NCBI GenBank assembly: GCA_944376795.1
Contig: CALWDW010000012.1
Coordinates: forward strand, 62,001-126,000
From: an uncultured Christensenellaceae bacterium
GTDB lineage: Bacteria > Bacillota > Clostridia > Christensenellales > UMGS416
Direction: 5' to 3'
Length of the DNA: 64,000 nucleotides
Shown: piece after piece, positions 17,927 to 27,895 of the stretch
Position numbering within the stretch: position 1 is the stretch's first letter
Layout: each line of letters opens with the position of its first letter
Translations under genes and position numbers: made by a program
The notes under the pieces: generated by a model
Seen by the model: only the letters and a program-made list of their open reading frames with translations
What the model was told of the DNA's origin: nothing
The model's database searches: none

Positions 17927-18169
17927 ATGTCGGTCAAGGATGCTGTCGCAAACCGTGTGCAGTCCCTCTGCGCACAGAGGAAAATCAAACCCAACGAACT
18001 GGCGAACCGCTCAGGTGTGACCCCCTCTACGGTATACAGCCTGCTGGACGAGCGGCGGCGGGATGTCTCGATTATTACCATCAAGAAGCTATGCGACGGG
18101 TTGGAGATCTCACTGGGGGAGTTCTTTACTGCGCCGGAATTCGATGCGCTGGAGCAGGAGATTTTCTGA
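17927..18169 (+). CDS. XRE-family helix-turn-helix regulator
   Basis: This 80-residue Cro/CI-type protein consists almost entirely of the DNA-binding domain. The helix-turn-helix is at about residues 22-41 (NELANRSGVTPSTVYSLLD), followed by SIITIKKLCDGLEISLGEFF, the standard continuation of this family. GAGGTGATTTGA lies directly before the ATG. It lacks an effector domain, so control may depend on protein partners or stability. The adjacent palindrome suggests autoregulation and control of the divergent membrane-protein gene. Confidence 0.93.
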   Translation: MSVKDAVANRVQSLCAQRKIKPNELANRSGVTPSTVYSLLDERRRDVSIITIKKLCDGLEISLGEFFTAPEFDALEQEIF

Positions 18170-18571
18170 CCGGTAAGGCAGGGCCGAGTCTGGCAAACCG
18201 CCGGGCCCGGCTCTGCCTTGCCGGAAAAACGGTTTAGGAGGCCGCTGCCGGGCGCCGCACACAAAAGGCAGACGACTTTGGCGGCGCCCGAGCCCCCGAA
18301 GGATTCGGTCGGCATACCTTTGCGGTTCCCAAACCGTGGAGGAAGCGGGAACACAGTGGGCTTTCGTCCGGCATGTGCAAGAAAATGCCGATGGGAACCC
18401 TAAAAGAGGATTGTTTTCCCCATTGGACGCCAGATCTGTCTCCGAGGCATACGAGACTGTGCCGGTTTCCCTCCGAACCATTCTACAGAAAAAGAGCTCG
18501 CTGCAAAATGTGTTTCTGCAGCGAGCTCTTGCCAGGGTTTTCGGCAAGCCCTACACAGCCCCAAAGCGCTT
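18170..18571. other. Intergenic region, no gene seen
   Basis: A 19-bp imperfect hairpin (about 18169-18224) follows the XRE stop but lacks a U-run. The rest has no frame with a plausible start. The right end holds the acetyltransferase terminator (18486-18530). Confidence 0.5.
18486..18530 (-). terminator. Intrinsic terminator of the AAC(6')-like gene
   Basis: A perfect 14-bp stem AAGAGCTCGCTGCA/TGCAGCGAGCTCTT (18492-18505 with 18517-18530) is followed on the minus strand by TTTTTCTG. Confidence 0.88.
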
Positions 18572-19105
18572 CTAGAGCCGCTTCCCCAGGAGGATATCCG
18601 GCTTGCCGGGACCGTTGGCATCGGGCACCACGCCGATGACCTGGTACCCCAGCTTCATGTAAAAAGCGCTGGCGTGACGGCCTGGATCGAAGGAAGCCAG
18701 GCGGCGGGGCAGATTGTCGAAAAGATCTGTATGGGACAGGGAGGTCTCCCCCTGTTCGTCGTCGGCGCCCAGCCACATGAGGAGGCCGCCCCGCGCCCTG
18801 GCGGTGTCCTCCAGGGCGGTCACCAGGGCGCGCCCGATACCGCGGCCCCGCCGGGACGCCTCCACCGCCAGAGGATGCAGCTCCCATACCCGGCCGTCAT
18901 AGTCGGGAGGAAGCAGCCCTCCCAAACCGGTTACAACGCCGTCCTCTAGGGCAGCCAACAGGCAGCCGCCGGAGGCGAGCAGCTCCTCCAATTCTTCCCA
19001 GGCGGCTTGGAGGGTGGGCCAGCCCAAGGGGAGGCTGGCGGAGAGGATTTGCGCCGCCTGCAGGAGCTGCGTCTCCGTCAGGGCGCTGGCGGGCAAGATA
19101 TCCAT
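18572..19105 (-). CDS. GNAT acetyltransferase, AAC(6')-Ii-like
   Basis: This 177-residue GNAT protein starts at the ATG at 19105 with AAGGAGGA 7 nt upstream. The acetyl-CoA motif is RRGRGIGRALV. The flanking sequence WELHPLAVEASRR, the block TSLSHTDLFDNL, FYMKLGYQVIGVVPDANG and the ending KPDILLGKRL follow the order and wording of the chromosomal aminoglycoside 6'-N-acetyltransferase AAC(6')-Ii of Enterococcus faecium, recalled from family knowledge. Whether it acetylates aminoglycosides or a cellular amine is unknown. It lies 128 bp downstream of groEL on the same strand and has its own terminator; no own promoter is obvious, so read-through from groESL is possible. Confidence 0.88.
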   Translation of the reverse strand: MDILPASALTETQLLQAAQILSASLPLGWPTLQAAWEELEELLASGGCLLAALEDGVVTGLGGLLPPDYDGRVWELHPLAVEASRRGRGIGRALVTALEDTARARGGLLMWLGADDEQGETSLSHTDLFDNLPRRLASFDPGRHASAFYMKLGYQVIGVVPDANGPGKPDILLGKRL

Positions 19106-19162
19106 GAGAAATCCTCCTTTCTGTGAGGGAAGGCCGATTAGGCCTTCGGGACGTAACGACGG

Positions 19163-19207
19163 CAAGGGGCCGTCCCGGAAGGTCTTCCGGAAACAGCCCC
19201 TTGCGAT
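19163..19207 (-). terminator. Possible weak terminator after groEL
   Basis: GCAAGGGGC and GCCCCTTGC can pair around a 27-nt loop that itself contains complementary segments; there is no U-run, so read-through into the acetyltransferase is plausible. Confidence 0.35.
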
Positions 19208-19233
19208 GGGTCTATCGGATGCTTAGATTCGGC

Positions 19234-20877
<1,644 letters not shown>

Positions 20878-20938
20878 TCAATCGAAAGTTGTTTTCAATC
20901 ATATTCCGCCGGCCAGCGGCGGGACGGGCTGCGGGCCG

Positions 20939-21223
20939 TTAGTCGACCACGGCCAGGATGTCGCCCTGGCGGACGATGATGTACTCATTGCCATCCAGCT
21001 TGACTTCGGTGCCGGCGTACTTGGAATAAATGACCTTACTGCCCACTTCCACGTACATGGTGACTTCCTTGCCGTCGACCATGCCGCCGGGGCCCACGGC
21101 CACAACCTCGGCCATCTGGGGCTTCTCCTTAGCGGTGCCGGGCAGGACGATGCCGGACTTGGTGGTCTCGACTTCCTCGAGGCTCTTGATCACGACGCGG
21201 TCACCCAAAGGCTTGATGTTCAT
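20939..21223 (-). CDS. groES: Co-chaperonin GroES (Hsp10)
   Basis: This 94-residue co-chaperonin forms the heptameric lid on GroEL. It has the typical start [13 protein letters not shown], the mobile loop [15 protein letters not shown] and the family ending [22 protein letters not shown] lies 7 nt before the ATG. It is the first gene of the groES-groEL operon, with CIRCE 40 bp upstream of the start. Confidence 0.99.
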   Translation of the reverse strand: MNIKPLGDRVVIKSLEEVETTKSGIVLPGTAKEKPQMAEVVAVGPGGMVDGKEVTMYVEVGSKVIYSKYAGTEVKLDGNEYIIVRQGDILAVVD

Positions 21224-21262
21224 ATCGGAATCCTCCTTGCAATGGTTAATTTGCTCTGGTTA

Positions 21263-21289
21263 TTAGCACTCTATGCCATTGAGTGCTAA
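21263..21289. promoter_or_regulatory. CIRCE operator (HrcA binding site)
   Basis: A perfect TTAGCACTC-N9-GAGTGCTAA lies at the expected transcription start of groESL. The consensus is that of the HrcA heat-shock repressor. Confidence 0.97.
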
Positions 21290-21297
21290 CACCGTAT

Positions 21298-21326
21298 AGT
21301 TTATGCTAGAAGCCTTAGAAATGCAA
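21298..21326 (-). promoter_or_regulatory. Sigma-A promoter of groESL
   Basis: Minus-strand TTGCAT (21326-21321), 17 bp, TAAACT (21303-21298), immediately upstream of CIRCE. Confidence 0.75.
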
Positions 21327-21555
21327 GAGGTAATTCAAACAAAATCCGTGAGATACAGTGGAAATACGATGGATATAGGAAATTATCTCCTTCACAAATG
21401 CTAAATGCTTCCAATTGCTTTTAATATCTCCTACTATCATGTTTTTAATCCGACGAAATCGTAACCAAATTGTAAACAATCCCCTGCAGTACTTCCGGGA
21501 AGGCCGCCTTAGAGAGAATCACAAAATGCAGGCCGGCTTTTGTGAAAAATGCGCG

Positions 21556-21584
21556 TTGTTCCTGCCGGGCTGGGCCGCTATAAT
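21556..21584 (+). promoter_or_regulatory. Sigma-A promoter of the beta-helix gene
   Basis: TTGTTC (21556-21561), 17 bp, TATAAT (21579-21584), 61 bp before the ATG. The 200 bp between CIRCE and this promoter are strikingly AT-rich and carry no gene. Confidence 0.8.
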
Positions 21585-21645
21585 GGGGACGCAGCGGAAA
21601 ACGCAATATCCCGCGGCGGGACTACGAAGTTAAGGAGACAGAACC

Positions 21646-23070
21646 ATGCGAGAATACTATATCGATTCCCTTCACGGTGACGACAGCCGGGACGGCCGCA
21701 CCCCCCAGACGGCCTGGGCCACCCTTGCCAAGGCCAATGAGACGGTCTTTGCGCCCGGAGATGCCCTGTATCTGGCCCGGGGCAGCCAATTCCACGGCTG
21801 CCTGGCGCCCAAGGGAGCGGGCGACCCCCAGTGCCCGGTGACCATTGCGCCCTATGGCGCTGGTCCGCGGCCCCAGATTATAGGCCGGGAGGAGGATAAG
21901 GCGGCGGTCTTCCTCTACAACACCCATGGCTGGACCATCCGGGGATTGGATATTTCCAACGAACACAAGGGAAGTGATCCCAACTGCTGCGGCATTCTGC
22001 TGCAGGCTGAGGACTTCGGCACCAGCCGCGGCTTCCTGGTGGAGGACAATTACGTCCACGACGTGGTTACCGGGGCGGAGCTGGCCGGCCATCGTTCGGG
22101 CGCCGGGATCCGCGTCCAGGCCGAGAGCCAGGGAACCCTAAGCCGCTTCGACGGCGTGCGCATTACGGGGAACCATCTGGTGCGGACCGATTCGGTGGGC
22201 ATTTTGGTCTGGGGCAATATTAACCGGGACCGCTGGTTTCCCTGCATCCACGTGGTTATCGACCACAACCTGCTGGAGGACCAGGGCGGCGACGCCATCC
22301 TCAACTGCGGCACCGACGGCTGCGTGATCGAGCGGAACCAGGTCTACAAGGGACGCACCCGGGCTACCATGTACTATGCCGGCATCTGGCCGGGGAACGC
22401 CGATAACACCATGATTCGCTACAACGAGGTGGCGGGCTACGTGGGGACCAAGGACGGCCAGGGCTATGACTGCGACTTCAACTGCGTGGGCACCACCCAC
22501 ATGTACAATTATAGCCACGACAACGCCGGCGGATACATGCTGATCTGCACTGCCGGGCAGAAAAACCACCTGCCCCGGGACATTGGCACCATGAACACGC
22601 TGATCCACCGGAATCTGACGGTGAACGACCTGTGCCGCACCTTCCATCCCGCCGGGCCCCTGGTGGGCACGGTGATCTCGGAGAACTGCGTCTATGTGGG
22701 CCGGGGCATCGATATCCCCTGCGTCATGGTGACGGGTTACGCCGAAAAGATGGGCGGGCCGGAGGACATCCTCATGACCCGGAATATCCTGGCCGCCCGG
22801 GGCACCCTGCGCTATGTCCGCTCGGTGGAGCGGCTGGACGACGGTACCTTCAAGTACGTGGACGATCCGGCCATTCCCTGCATGCGCTATGTGGGGAACC
22901 ACTATCTGGGCAACCATGCCGCCAAGCCGGACGATCCCATGCCTCCCGCCTTCCCCCAGGTGACCCTGGAGGATCTGGAGGCCCTGCTCCTGGATGAGAA
23001 CGGCCAGGCCAAGCCCGGGTTGGCTACGCTGGACGCCTATCTGGACTACATGGGCTGGCCCAAGGCGTAG
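21646..23070 (+). CDS. Right-handed parallel beta-helix protein
   Basis: This 474-residue protein begins REYYIDSLHGDDSRDGRTPQ, a start typical of pectate-lyase-like beta-helix proteins. It continues with many short repeats of the coil type (RGLDISNEH, ITGNHLV, IDHNLLED, IERNQVYKG, IRYNEVAGY, IHRNLTV). Members act on or bind polysaccharides such as pectin, alginate or host glycans (family knowledge); the catalytic type is not clear here. Unusually, no signal peptide is present, so it should be cytoplasmic or an exported non-classical protein. It is monocistronic, with a strong promoter and terminators downstream at 23098 and 23311. Confidence 0.9.
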   Translation: MREYYIDSLHGDDSRDGRTPQTAWATLAKANETVFAPGDALYLARGSQFHGCLAPKGAGDPQCPVTIAPYGAGPRPQIIGREEDKAAVFLYNTHGWTIRGLDISNEHKGSDPNCCGILLQAEDFGTSRGFLVEDNYVHDVVTGAELAGHRSGAGIRVQAESQGTLSRFDGVRITGNHLVRTDSVGILVWGNINRDRWFPCIHVVIDHNLLEDQGGDAILNCGTDGCVIERNQVYKGRTRATMYYAGIWPGNADNTMIRYNEVAGYVGTKDGQGYDCDFNCVGTTHMYNYSHDNAGGYMLICTAGQKNHLPRDIGTMNTLIHRNLTVNDLCRTFHPAGPLVGTVISENCVYVGRGIDIPCVMVTGYAEKMGGPEDILMTRNILAARGTLRYVRSVERLDDGTFKYVDDPAIPCMRYVGNHYLGNHAAKPDDPMPPAFPQVTLEDLEALLLDENGQAKPGLATLDAYLDYMGWPKA

Positions 23071-23097
23071 TTTCTAGCGAGCATTTTCTTCAATGAG

Positions 23098-23140
23098 GCC
23101 CCTCTGGGAAGCCTGGCAGGCTTCCCAGAGGGGCTTCTTG
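23098..23140 (+). terminator. Hairpin terminator after the beta-helix gene
   Basis: A perfect 16-bp stem (23098-23113 with 23119-23134) and a 5-nt loop are followed by TTCTTG. Confidence 0.75.
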
Positions 23141-23310
23141 CGAGGAAGCCGCGCCGGGGAGAGCCGAGTGCAGGGACGGGTTTGGTGTACGGAACGCGGC
23201 GGCGCACTTGATCCCGTGAGGGGTCTGCGTTGCGGCAAAACTGTGGGGAGCGGCGGCAAGCCTGCCGCAAAAGGCCGCTTTCCGCCGGGACAGAAAACGG
23301 ACATAGAGAA

Positions 23311-23356
23311 AACTGCAGGGAGGCGTCGGAACGCCGGTTTCCTGCAGCTTTTTTCT
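23311..23356 (+). terminator. Second intrinsic terminator
   Basis: Outer stem CTGCAGG/CCTGCAG and inner GGCGT/ACGCC, followed by CTTTTTTC. Confidence 0.8.
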
Positions 23357-23446
23357 TGGGCCTATTCGTATTTGCAGCATGCCCAGGGGCGCATTGCTTG
23401 GAGGCGAGGATGGCGAGAGGACAGGGGCCGCTTTCCGCTGCGCGGG

Positions 23447-24010
23447 CTAGAAGAGCATGGCGGAAAAATCAATGTACTCCCGGGGGATCCGGCCGGTGAG
23501 CCAGATATCGTTCTTGGCGTGGTAGAATCGGTAGCCATCGGCGTGCATGGCGTCGCAGCGTACCGGCAACACCACAAAGCGGCCGTGGCGGGCCCCCTTT
23601 TTCATGGCTACCTCCGGCAGCTCGGTGAGGAAGATGTGGTCCCGGGGCTTTTTCCCCTTCACGGCGAAACAGACAATGCCCTCCTCCCGGATCCCGTCCA
23701 GGGAGGGTAGCGCCGTGCCGTGGTAGAGGACGGGAGGCGGCGTGCTGTCCGAGGGGAACATGTCCTCCAGCCTGAGACCCAGAGTATGCCCGTAATCGGC
23801 CCGCATGCGGGTGCGGCTGGGATCCAGGCTGAAGCGCTCGTTTTCCGAGATGCGGAGAATCAATGCCTCATCGGCGGGGCAGCCCCGCAGGCGCAGCCCC
23901 TTAATTAGGTCCTGGATGGAAGAATACCCCTGCCGATCCAGGGTCAGCCCTAAGAATGCCGGGTCGTGACGCAGTGCGTACACCACCAGGCGTGCCGGAT
24001 CTCGCTTCAT
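23447..24010 (-). CDS. kptA: RNA 2'-phosphotransferase (Tpt1/KptA)
   Basis: This 187-residue protein matches the Tpt1 family, which moves a 2'-phosphate from RNA to NAD+. In order it shows VVYALRHDPAFLGLTLD, the RISENERFSL segment, RADYGHTLGL, LYHGTALPSLDGIREEGI, and RFVVLPVRCDAMHADG with the ending NDIWLTGRIPREYI. The conserved Arg/His residues of the active site are in these blocks. Bacteria usually lack the tRNA-splicing route that makes the 2'-phosphate, so the cellular role is open (known puzzle). AAGGAGG lies before the ATG, and a TTGCAA-N17-TATAAT promoter lies upstream. Confidence 0.93.
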   Translation of the reverse strand: MKRDPARLVVYALRHDPAFLGLTLDRQGYSSIQDLIKGLRLRGCPADEALILRISENERFSLDPSRTRMRADYGHTLGLRLEDMFPSDSTPPPVLYHGTALPSLDGIREEGIVCFAVKGKKPRDHIFLTELPEVAMKKGARHGRFVVLPVRCDAMHADGYRFYHAKNDIWLTGRIPREYIDFSAMLF

Positions 24011-24039
24011 GGCTCCGCCTCCTTCCTTGTATGGGGCCC

Positions 24040-24068
24040 ATTATAGGGGAAAATCTGGCGCCTTGCAA
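24040..24068 (-). promoter_or_regulatory. Sigma-A promoter of kptA
   Basis: Minus-strand TTGCAA (24068-24063), 17 bp, TATAAT (24045-24040), giving a leader of about 25 nt. Confidence 0.78.
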
Positions 24069-24077
24069 GGACGAGAG

Positions 24078-25130
24078 CTACCGACGGGCGTATTTTTCGT
24101 AGAGCTCGTTGTAGTAGAGGGCGTTCTCCACCGGGGTATTGGCGGGGATGTGGTTGCCCACCGCCAGGATGAAGCCGGGATAGGGCTTGCCGATATCCAT
24201 GCAGCGGCGCATTTCGGCGTCGATCTCCTCCTTACCGCCGGAGAGCAGCACCCGGGTGTCAAAGTTGCCGGTGAAGGAGTGGGTCTTACCGTACTTTTCG
24301 GCGATATAGGCCATGTCCGTGCAGGGTTCCAGCACAAAGCCCGACACGCCGCAGGCGGCGATGTCATCGATGAACTCCGTATAGTTGCCGTCGCTGGTGT
24401 AGAGGATGACCTTGCCGCTCTCCCGCAGGGGGCGGAAGAGCTCCTGGTAGCTGGGAAAGATATAGGTTCGATAGAAATCTGGATGAAGGAACGCGCCGCT
24501 GGTCCAGACGATGTCGTCGTGTACCATGACCACAGGAGCTTCACAGTCGGCCAGCGCCCGAAAATACCGTCCGATCCAGGCGGCGTAGCGGCGGGCCAGG
24601 TTTCCAAAGCGCGCCCGATCGGTGCCGGCTGCCTCCAGGAACATGTTCCAGCCCAGAATCTCCAGCAGGCCTGAGACCAGCGTTACATAGATGCCGGTCA
24701 TATTGACGTAGTCGGGAGAGATTCCGGCCCGGTAGTGGGCATTGTACTCCTTCACCAGCGTGTCGTGGCTGGGGACGCCGTAGAAGGCGTCAAAATCCAG
24801 ATCGAGGGCATCCTCCGGGTCGTCAAAGAGGGTATGGATTTCCGCAGAGTAGTCTACGCCCTCCGCGGCATAGACTGCATGGCCCATTTGGGTGTACTTG
24901 CCGCCGAAGATTTGGTTGTGGGTCAGGATGTTCCACACATAGGCATAGTCCCAAGCCCGTCGGAAGGCCGCGCTGGCCTGCTGCTGGAGGGAGGGATCGC
25001 TGTGGGCGGAGACCGGAATGCCGGTGACTTTTTCAATGAGCGCCCAGTGGCCGTCTGCCGAGTACTCGGTGCGCGGGACCTTATCGGGCATCTCCAGGTG
25101 AAGAGCGGACCAACCGCCTGCGTAGGACAT
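24078..25130 (-). CDS. Uroporphyrinogen decarboxylase-fold protein (methyltransferase-like)
   Basis: This 350-residue protein belongs to the URO-D superfamily, which includes haem-pathway HemE and the corrinoid-linked methyltransferases MtaA/CmuA. The markers are MVHDDIVWTSGAFLHPDFY, VILYTSDGNYTEFIDDI, and GVSGFVLEPCTDM, followed by GNFDTRVLLSGGKEEI. It is not a canonical HemE: no other haem genes are near and the N-terminus differs. This subtype is common near carbohydrate genes in Firmicutes (family knowledge), with unknown substrate. GGAGGAATGAAGTC precedes the ATG. kptA follows 67 nt downstream but has its own promoter. Confidence 0.85.
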   Translation of the reverse strand: MSYAGGWSALHLEMPDKVPRTEYSADGHWALIEKVTGIPVSAHSDPSLQQQASAAFRRAWDYAYVWNILTHNQIFGGKYTQMGHAVYAAEGVDYSAEIHTLFDDPEDALDLDFDAFYGVPSHDTLVKEYNAHYRAGISPDYVNMTGIYVTLVSGLLEILGWNMFLEAAGTDRARFGNLARRYAAWIGRYFRALADCEAPVVMVHDDIVWTSGAFLHPDFYRTYIFPSYQELFRPLRESGKVILYTSDGNYTEFIDDIAACGVSGFVLEPCTDMAYIAEKYGKTHSFTGNFDTRVLLSGGKEEIDAEMRRCMDIGKPYPGFILAVGNHIPANTPVENALYYNELYEKYARR

Positions 25131-25214
25131 GACTTCATTCCTCCGTTTGCATGATGGATGATGGGCTATTGGATGGTGTTGGAACGGGAAAACGCACCTT
25201 TGGAACGCATTCGG

Positions 25215-25243
25215 TTGACGGCAGGAGCCGCCATCGTTACAAT
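25215..25243 (+). promoter_or_regulatory. Sigma-A promoter of the LURP-one gene
   Basis: TTGACG (25215-25220), 17 bp, TACAAT (25238-25243), 39 bp before the GTG start. Confidence 0.82.
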
Positions 25244-25281
25244 CCTGGGTGTAGAGACTCTATGGAAAGGGGAGAAAGCGC

Positions 25282-25752
25282 GTGAAGCTGTACATGAAGC
25301 AGAAAATATTCTCCTGGAACGACCGGTTCCTGATCGGGGATGAGGAGGGCCGGGAATGCTACCGGGTGGAAGGGGAACTCTTTTCCTGGGGGCACAAGCT
25401 CCACATCTATGACGTGGGCGGGCAGGAGGTGGCCTTCCTGCAGCAGAAGCTGATGAGCTGGCTGCCTACCTATCTGATTTATCAGGGGGAGACCCAGGTG
25501 GCGCAGATCACCAAAAAGCTTACGTTCCTGCGGCCCCGGTACATCCTGGAAGGGCTGGGCTGGGAGATCGAGGGGGACGCCTGGGCTCATGACTACCGGA
25601 TTGTCCAGGACGGCGTGACGGTGGCGGAGCTCCACAAGGAGTGGTTTACCTGGGGAGACAGCTATGCTTTGGAGATTGTCCGGCCCGAGGACGCCGTATT
25701 GGCCCTGTGTGTGGCGCTGGTGGTGGACTGCGTCCTGGACGCAAACGACTGA
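25282..25752 (+). CDS. LURP-one-related family protein
   Basis: This 156-residue protein starts at GTG 25282 after AAAGGGGAG. It has the Tubby-like beta-barrel pattern of the LURP-one/YxjI family: LYMKQKIFSWNDRFLIGDE, then repeated strands ending in a hydrophobic helix (VLALCVALVVDCVLD). The family may bind membrane phosphoinositides or act as a scaffold, but a bacterial function is not established. It is monocistronic, between the divergent URO-D-like gene and the converging fucI. Confidence 0.9.
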   Translation: MKLYMKQKIFSWNDRFLIGDEEGRECYRVEGELFSWGHKLHIYDVGGQEVAFLQQKLMSWLPTYLIYQGETQVAQITKKLTFLRPRYILEGLGWEIEGDAWAHDYRIVQDGVTVAELHKEWFTWGDSYALEIVRPEDAVLALCVALVVDCVLDAND

Positions 25753-25769
25753 GGCGATCCGGATACGCG

Positions 25770-25815
25770 CAAAAACGCCCCTCCTCGCAAGGCGTATGGC
25801 TTTGGAAGAGGGGCG
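25770..25815 (-). terminator. Terminator of fucI
   Basis: CGCCCCTC (25776-25783) pairs with GAGGGGCG (25808-25815); in the minus direction it is followed by TTTTTGCG. It may also serve the converging LURP-one gene. Confidence 0.8.
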
Positions 25816-25821
25816 ATGGTT

Positions 25822-27624
25822 TTACTTATACAGCGGACCGTAGGTGGCGCAGGCCCGGTAGTCGGCGCCCTCCTTGTCCATGCCGAAAGCGTTCCAGCAG
25901 GCGGGACGGAAGATCTTCTCCGTGGGCACGTTGTGCATGGCCACGGGGATGCGCAGCATGGAACAGAAGGTGATCAGATCGGCGCCGATGTGGCCGTAGC
26001 TGATGGCGCCGTGGTTGGCGCCCCAGTTGTTCATGACGTCATAGGCGTTCTTAAAGGGGCTGCCCTCCTTGCCATCGCACCGGGGGGTGAACCAGGTGCA
26101 GGGCCAGGTGGGGTTGGTGCGCTCCATGAGGGTGTCGGAAACCTCGTCGGGCAGACGGACCGTCCAGCCCTCGGCGATCTGGAGCATGGGCCCCAGGCCC
26201 TTGACCAGGTTCAGGCGGATCATGGTGACGGGCATTTCCGCACGGGTGGTGAAGTGGGAGGAGAAGCCGCCGCCTCGGAAGTTATCAAAGCCGGCTTCGC
26301 ACCACACGGTGGCATCGGTCATCTTGCGGATATCCTCCTCGGTGACATCCCACCACTGCTTCATCACGGCGCTGCCGTTCTCATCGGTGCACTCGCCGCA
26401 GGCGTCCAGGCAGGCGGCTCCGGAATTGAGCAGGTGGATGATGCCGCCGTTCTCCTTGGCGCGGCCCTCCAGGTCGTAGCCGGTGACCCGCTTGGTGGCC
26501 TCGGGAGACCAGAAGGTGCGTACGTCGGCGAAGATCTGGGCCCGGTGGGTCAGCAGCTTGCCAAAGAGCATGCCCAAGCCGTTGAGCACGTCGTTCTCGG
26601 TGGCCAGGACGATGGGCTCCTTCTTCCCGGTGTAGTCAAAGGAGGAGTTGAGTACGGCCTCGGGATAGTCGCAGTTGGGCCAGTGGTCGGTCCACTGCCG
26701 CTGCCCCTGGAAGCCGGCGCAGATGGCGTTATGTCCCACCATCTCCTCCTCAAAGCCGGCGGGAAGACGGGGATTGCCCTGGATCAGGTCCTTGATGATG
26801 CAGTACATCTTGATGGTGAATTCCCACTGGGCGTCCTTCTGCTCCCGGCTGAACCGGACAAAGTCGGGGTTGTCGTCCCGGCCCTCCTTACAGTGCTCCC
26901 GGGTCCAGGCCAGGGCCTTCTCATAGTCCTCCTGGCAGTAGATGCCCTCCTCCATGCGGCGGAGGATCTCCACCTCGTCCACCGACTCCACCCGCAGGCC
27001 CAGGTATTCCTCCATGAAGGCCTGGTCCATGATGGAGCCGCCGATGCCCATGCACACCGAGCCAATCTGCAGGTAGGACTTTCCCCGCATGGTGGCCACG
27101 GCTACCGCGGCGCGGCCAAAACGGAGGAGCTTCTCCTTCACGTCCTCGGGGATTTGGGTGACCTGGTCCCGATCCTGCACTTCATGTCCGTAGATGCCAA
27201 AGGCGGGGAGGCCCTTCTGGGCGTGGGTGGCCAGCACGCTGGCCAAATAGACCGCGCCGGGACGCTCGGTGCCGTTAAAGCCCCAGACGCCCTTGATGGT
27301 CTGGGGGTTCATGTCCATGGTCTCCGAGCCGTAGCACCAGCAGGGGGTGACCGTCAGGGTGATGGCCACGCCCTCGCGGCGAAACTTTTCTTCACAGGCG
27401 GCCGATTCGGGCACGCGGCCGATGGTGGTATCGGCGATGACCACCTTGACGGGGTCGCCGTTGGAGTAGCGGAGATTTTCCTCAAAGAGCTTGGCGGCGG
27501 CGGTGGCCATCGCCATGGTCTGATCCTCCAGGCTCTCCCGCAGCTTCATGGGGCCGCGGCGTCCATCGATCACAGGACGGATACCGATCACAGGGTACGA
27601 GCCGACATAGGGATTGTTTGCCAT
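25822..27624 (-). CDS. fucI: L-fucose isomerase
   Basis: This 600-residue enzyme converts L-fucose to L-fuculose (EC 5.3.1.25) with Mn2+. The family start ([20 protein letters not shown]) is clear. The metal and substrate segments are also present: NQ-type [43 protein letters not shown], and the C-terminal [16 protein letters not shown]. Length is standard. GAGGAAGAG precedes the ATG and a TTGACC-N17-CATAAT promoter lies about 150 bp upstream. No fuculokinase or fuculose-phosphate aldolase lies near. Together with rhaA and the alpha-galactosidase it suggests use of host mucin or plant glycans. Confidence 0.97.
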   Translation of the reverse strand: MANNPYVGSYPVIGIRPVIDGRRGPMKLRESLEDQTMAMATAAAKLFEENLRYSNGDPVKVVIADTTIGRVPESAACEEKFRREGVAITLTVTPCWCYGSETMDMNPQTIKGVWGFNGTERPGAVYLASVLATHAQKGLPAFGIYGHEVQDRDQVTQIPEDVKEKLLRFGRAAVAVATMRGKSYLQIGSVCMGIGGSIMDQAFMEEYLGLRVESVDEVEILRRMEEGIYCQEDYEKALAWTREHCKEGRDDNPDFVRFSREQKDAQWEFTIKMYCIIKDLIQGNPRLPAGFEEEMVGHNAICAGFQGQRQWTDHWPNCDYPEAVLNSSFDYTGKKEPIVLATENDVLNGLGMLFGKLLTHRAQIFADVRTFWSPEATKRVTGYDLEGRAKENGGIIHLLNSGAACLDACGECTDENGSAVMKQWWDVTEEDIRKMTDATVWCEAGFDNFRGGGFSSHFTTRAEMPVTMIRLNLVKGLGPMLQIAEGWTVRLPDEVSDTLMERTNPTWPCTWFTPRCDGKEGSPFKNAYDVMNNWGANHGAISYGHIGADLITFCSMLRIPVAMHNVPTEKIFRPACWNAFGMDKEGADYRACATYGPLYK

Positions 27625-27771
27625 GATCCTCTTCCTCCATATTGCATTGCTTCCGCCGGCCTCCGGCCGGTGGATCCGAGAAAAACGGGCTGCTGATATA
27701 GAATGCTTTCGCGGCGCTGGCAGCCGGATGAAGGGCTGCTTTTCTTTGCGTCTTTATGTAAGCACAGCCCT

Positions 27772-27800
27772 ATTATGCCTCTGCCGTACCGCTAGGTCAA
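27772..27800 (-). promoter_or_regulatory. Sigma-A promoter of fucI
   Basis: Minus-strand TTGACC (27800-27795), 17 bp, CATAAT (27777-27772); the leader is about 140 nt and shows no recognised element. Confidence 0.75.
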
Positions 27801-27821
27801 GTAAAAGATGAAATGTTTCGC

Positions 27822-27864
27822 GATGAAAATAGAGAACCGGAGCCCGAGGCGTCTCGGACTCCGG
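27822..27864 (-). terminator. Terminator of the PPK2 gene
   Basis: CCGGAGCCCGAG pairs with CTCGGACTCCGG (27837-27864) across a 4-nt loop; the minus-strand tail is TTCTCTATTTTC. Confidence 0.75.
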
Positions 27865-27895
27865 CACGCGGGTGGGAGCCGCCGGACGGGGACGG

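Larger units (their letters stand above)
23071..23446. other. Intergenic region with two terminators
   Basis: No gene is supported. Two plus-sense hairpins (23098-23140 and 23311-23356) frame about 170 bp of GC-rich sequence of unknown purpose; a short non-coding RNA between them cannot be excluded, but no promoter is visible. Confidence 0.45.

Noticed and set aside
25816-27696. Plus-strand frame of 626 codons opposite fucI
   Set aside because: It runs through the fucI terminator and start; fucI is unambiguous.
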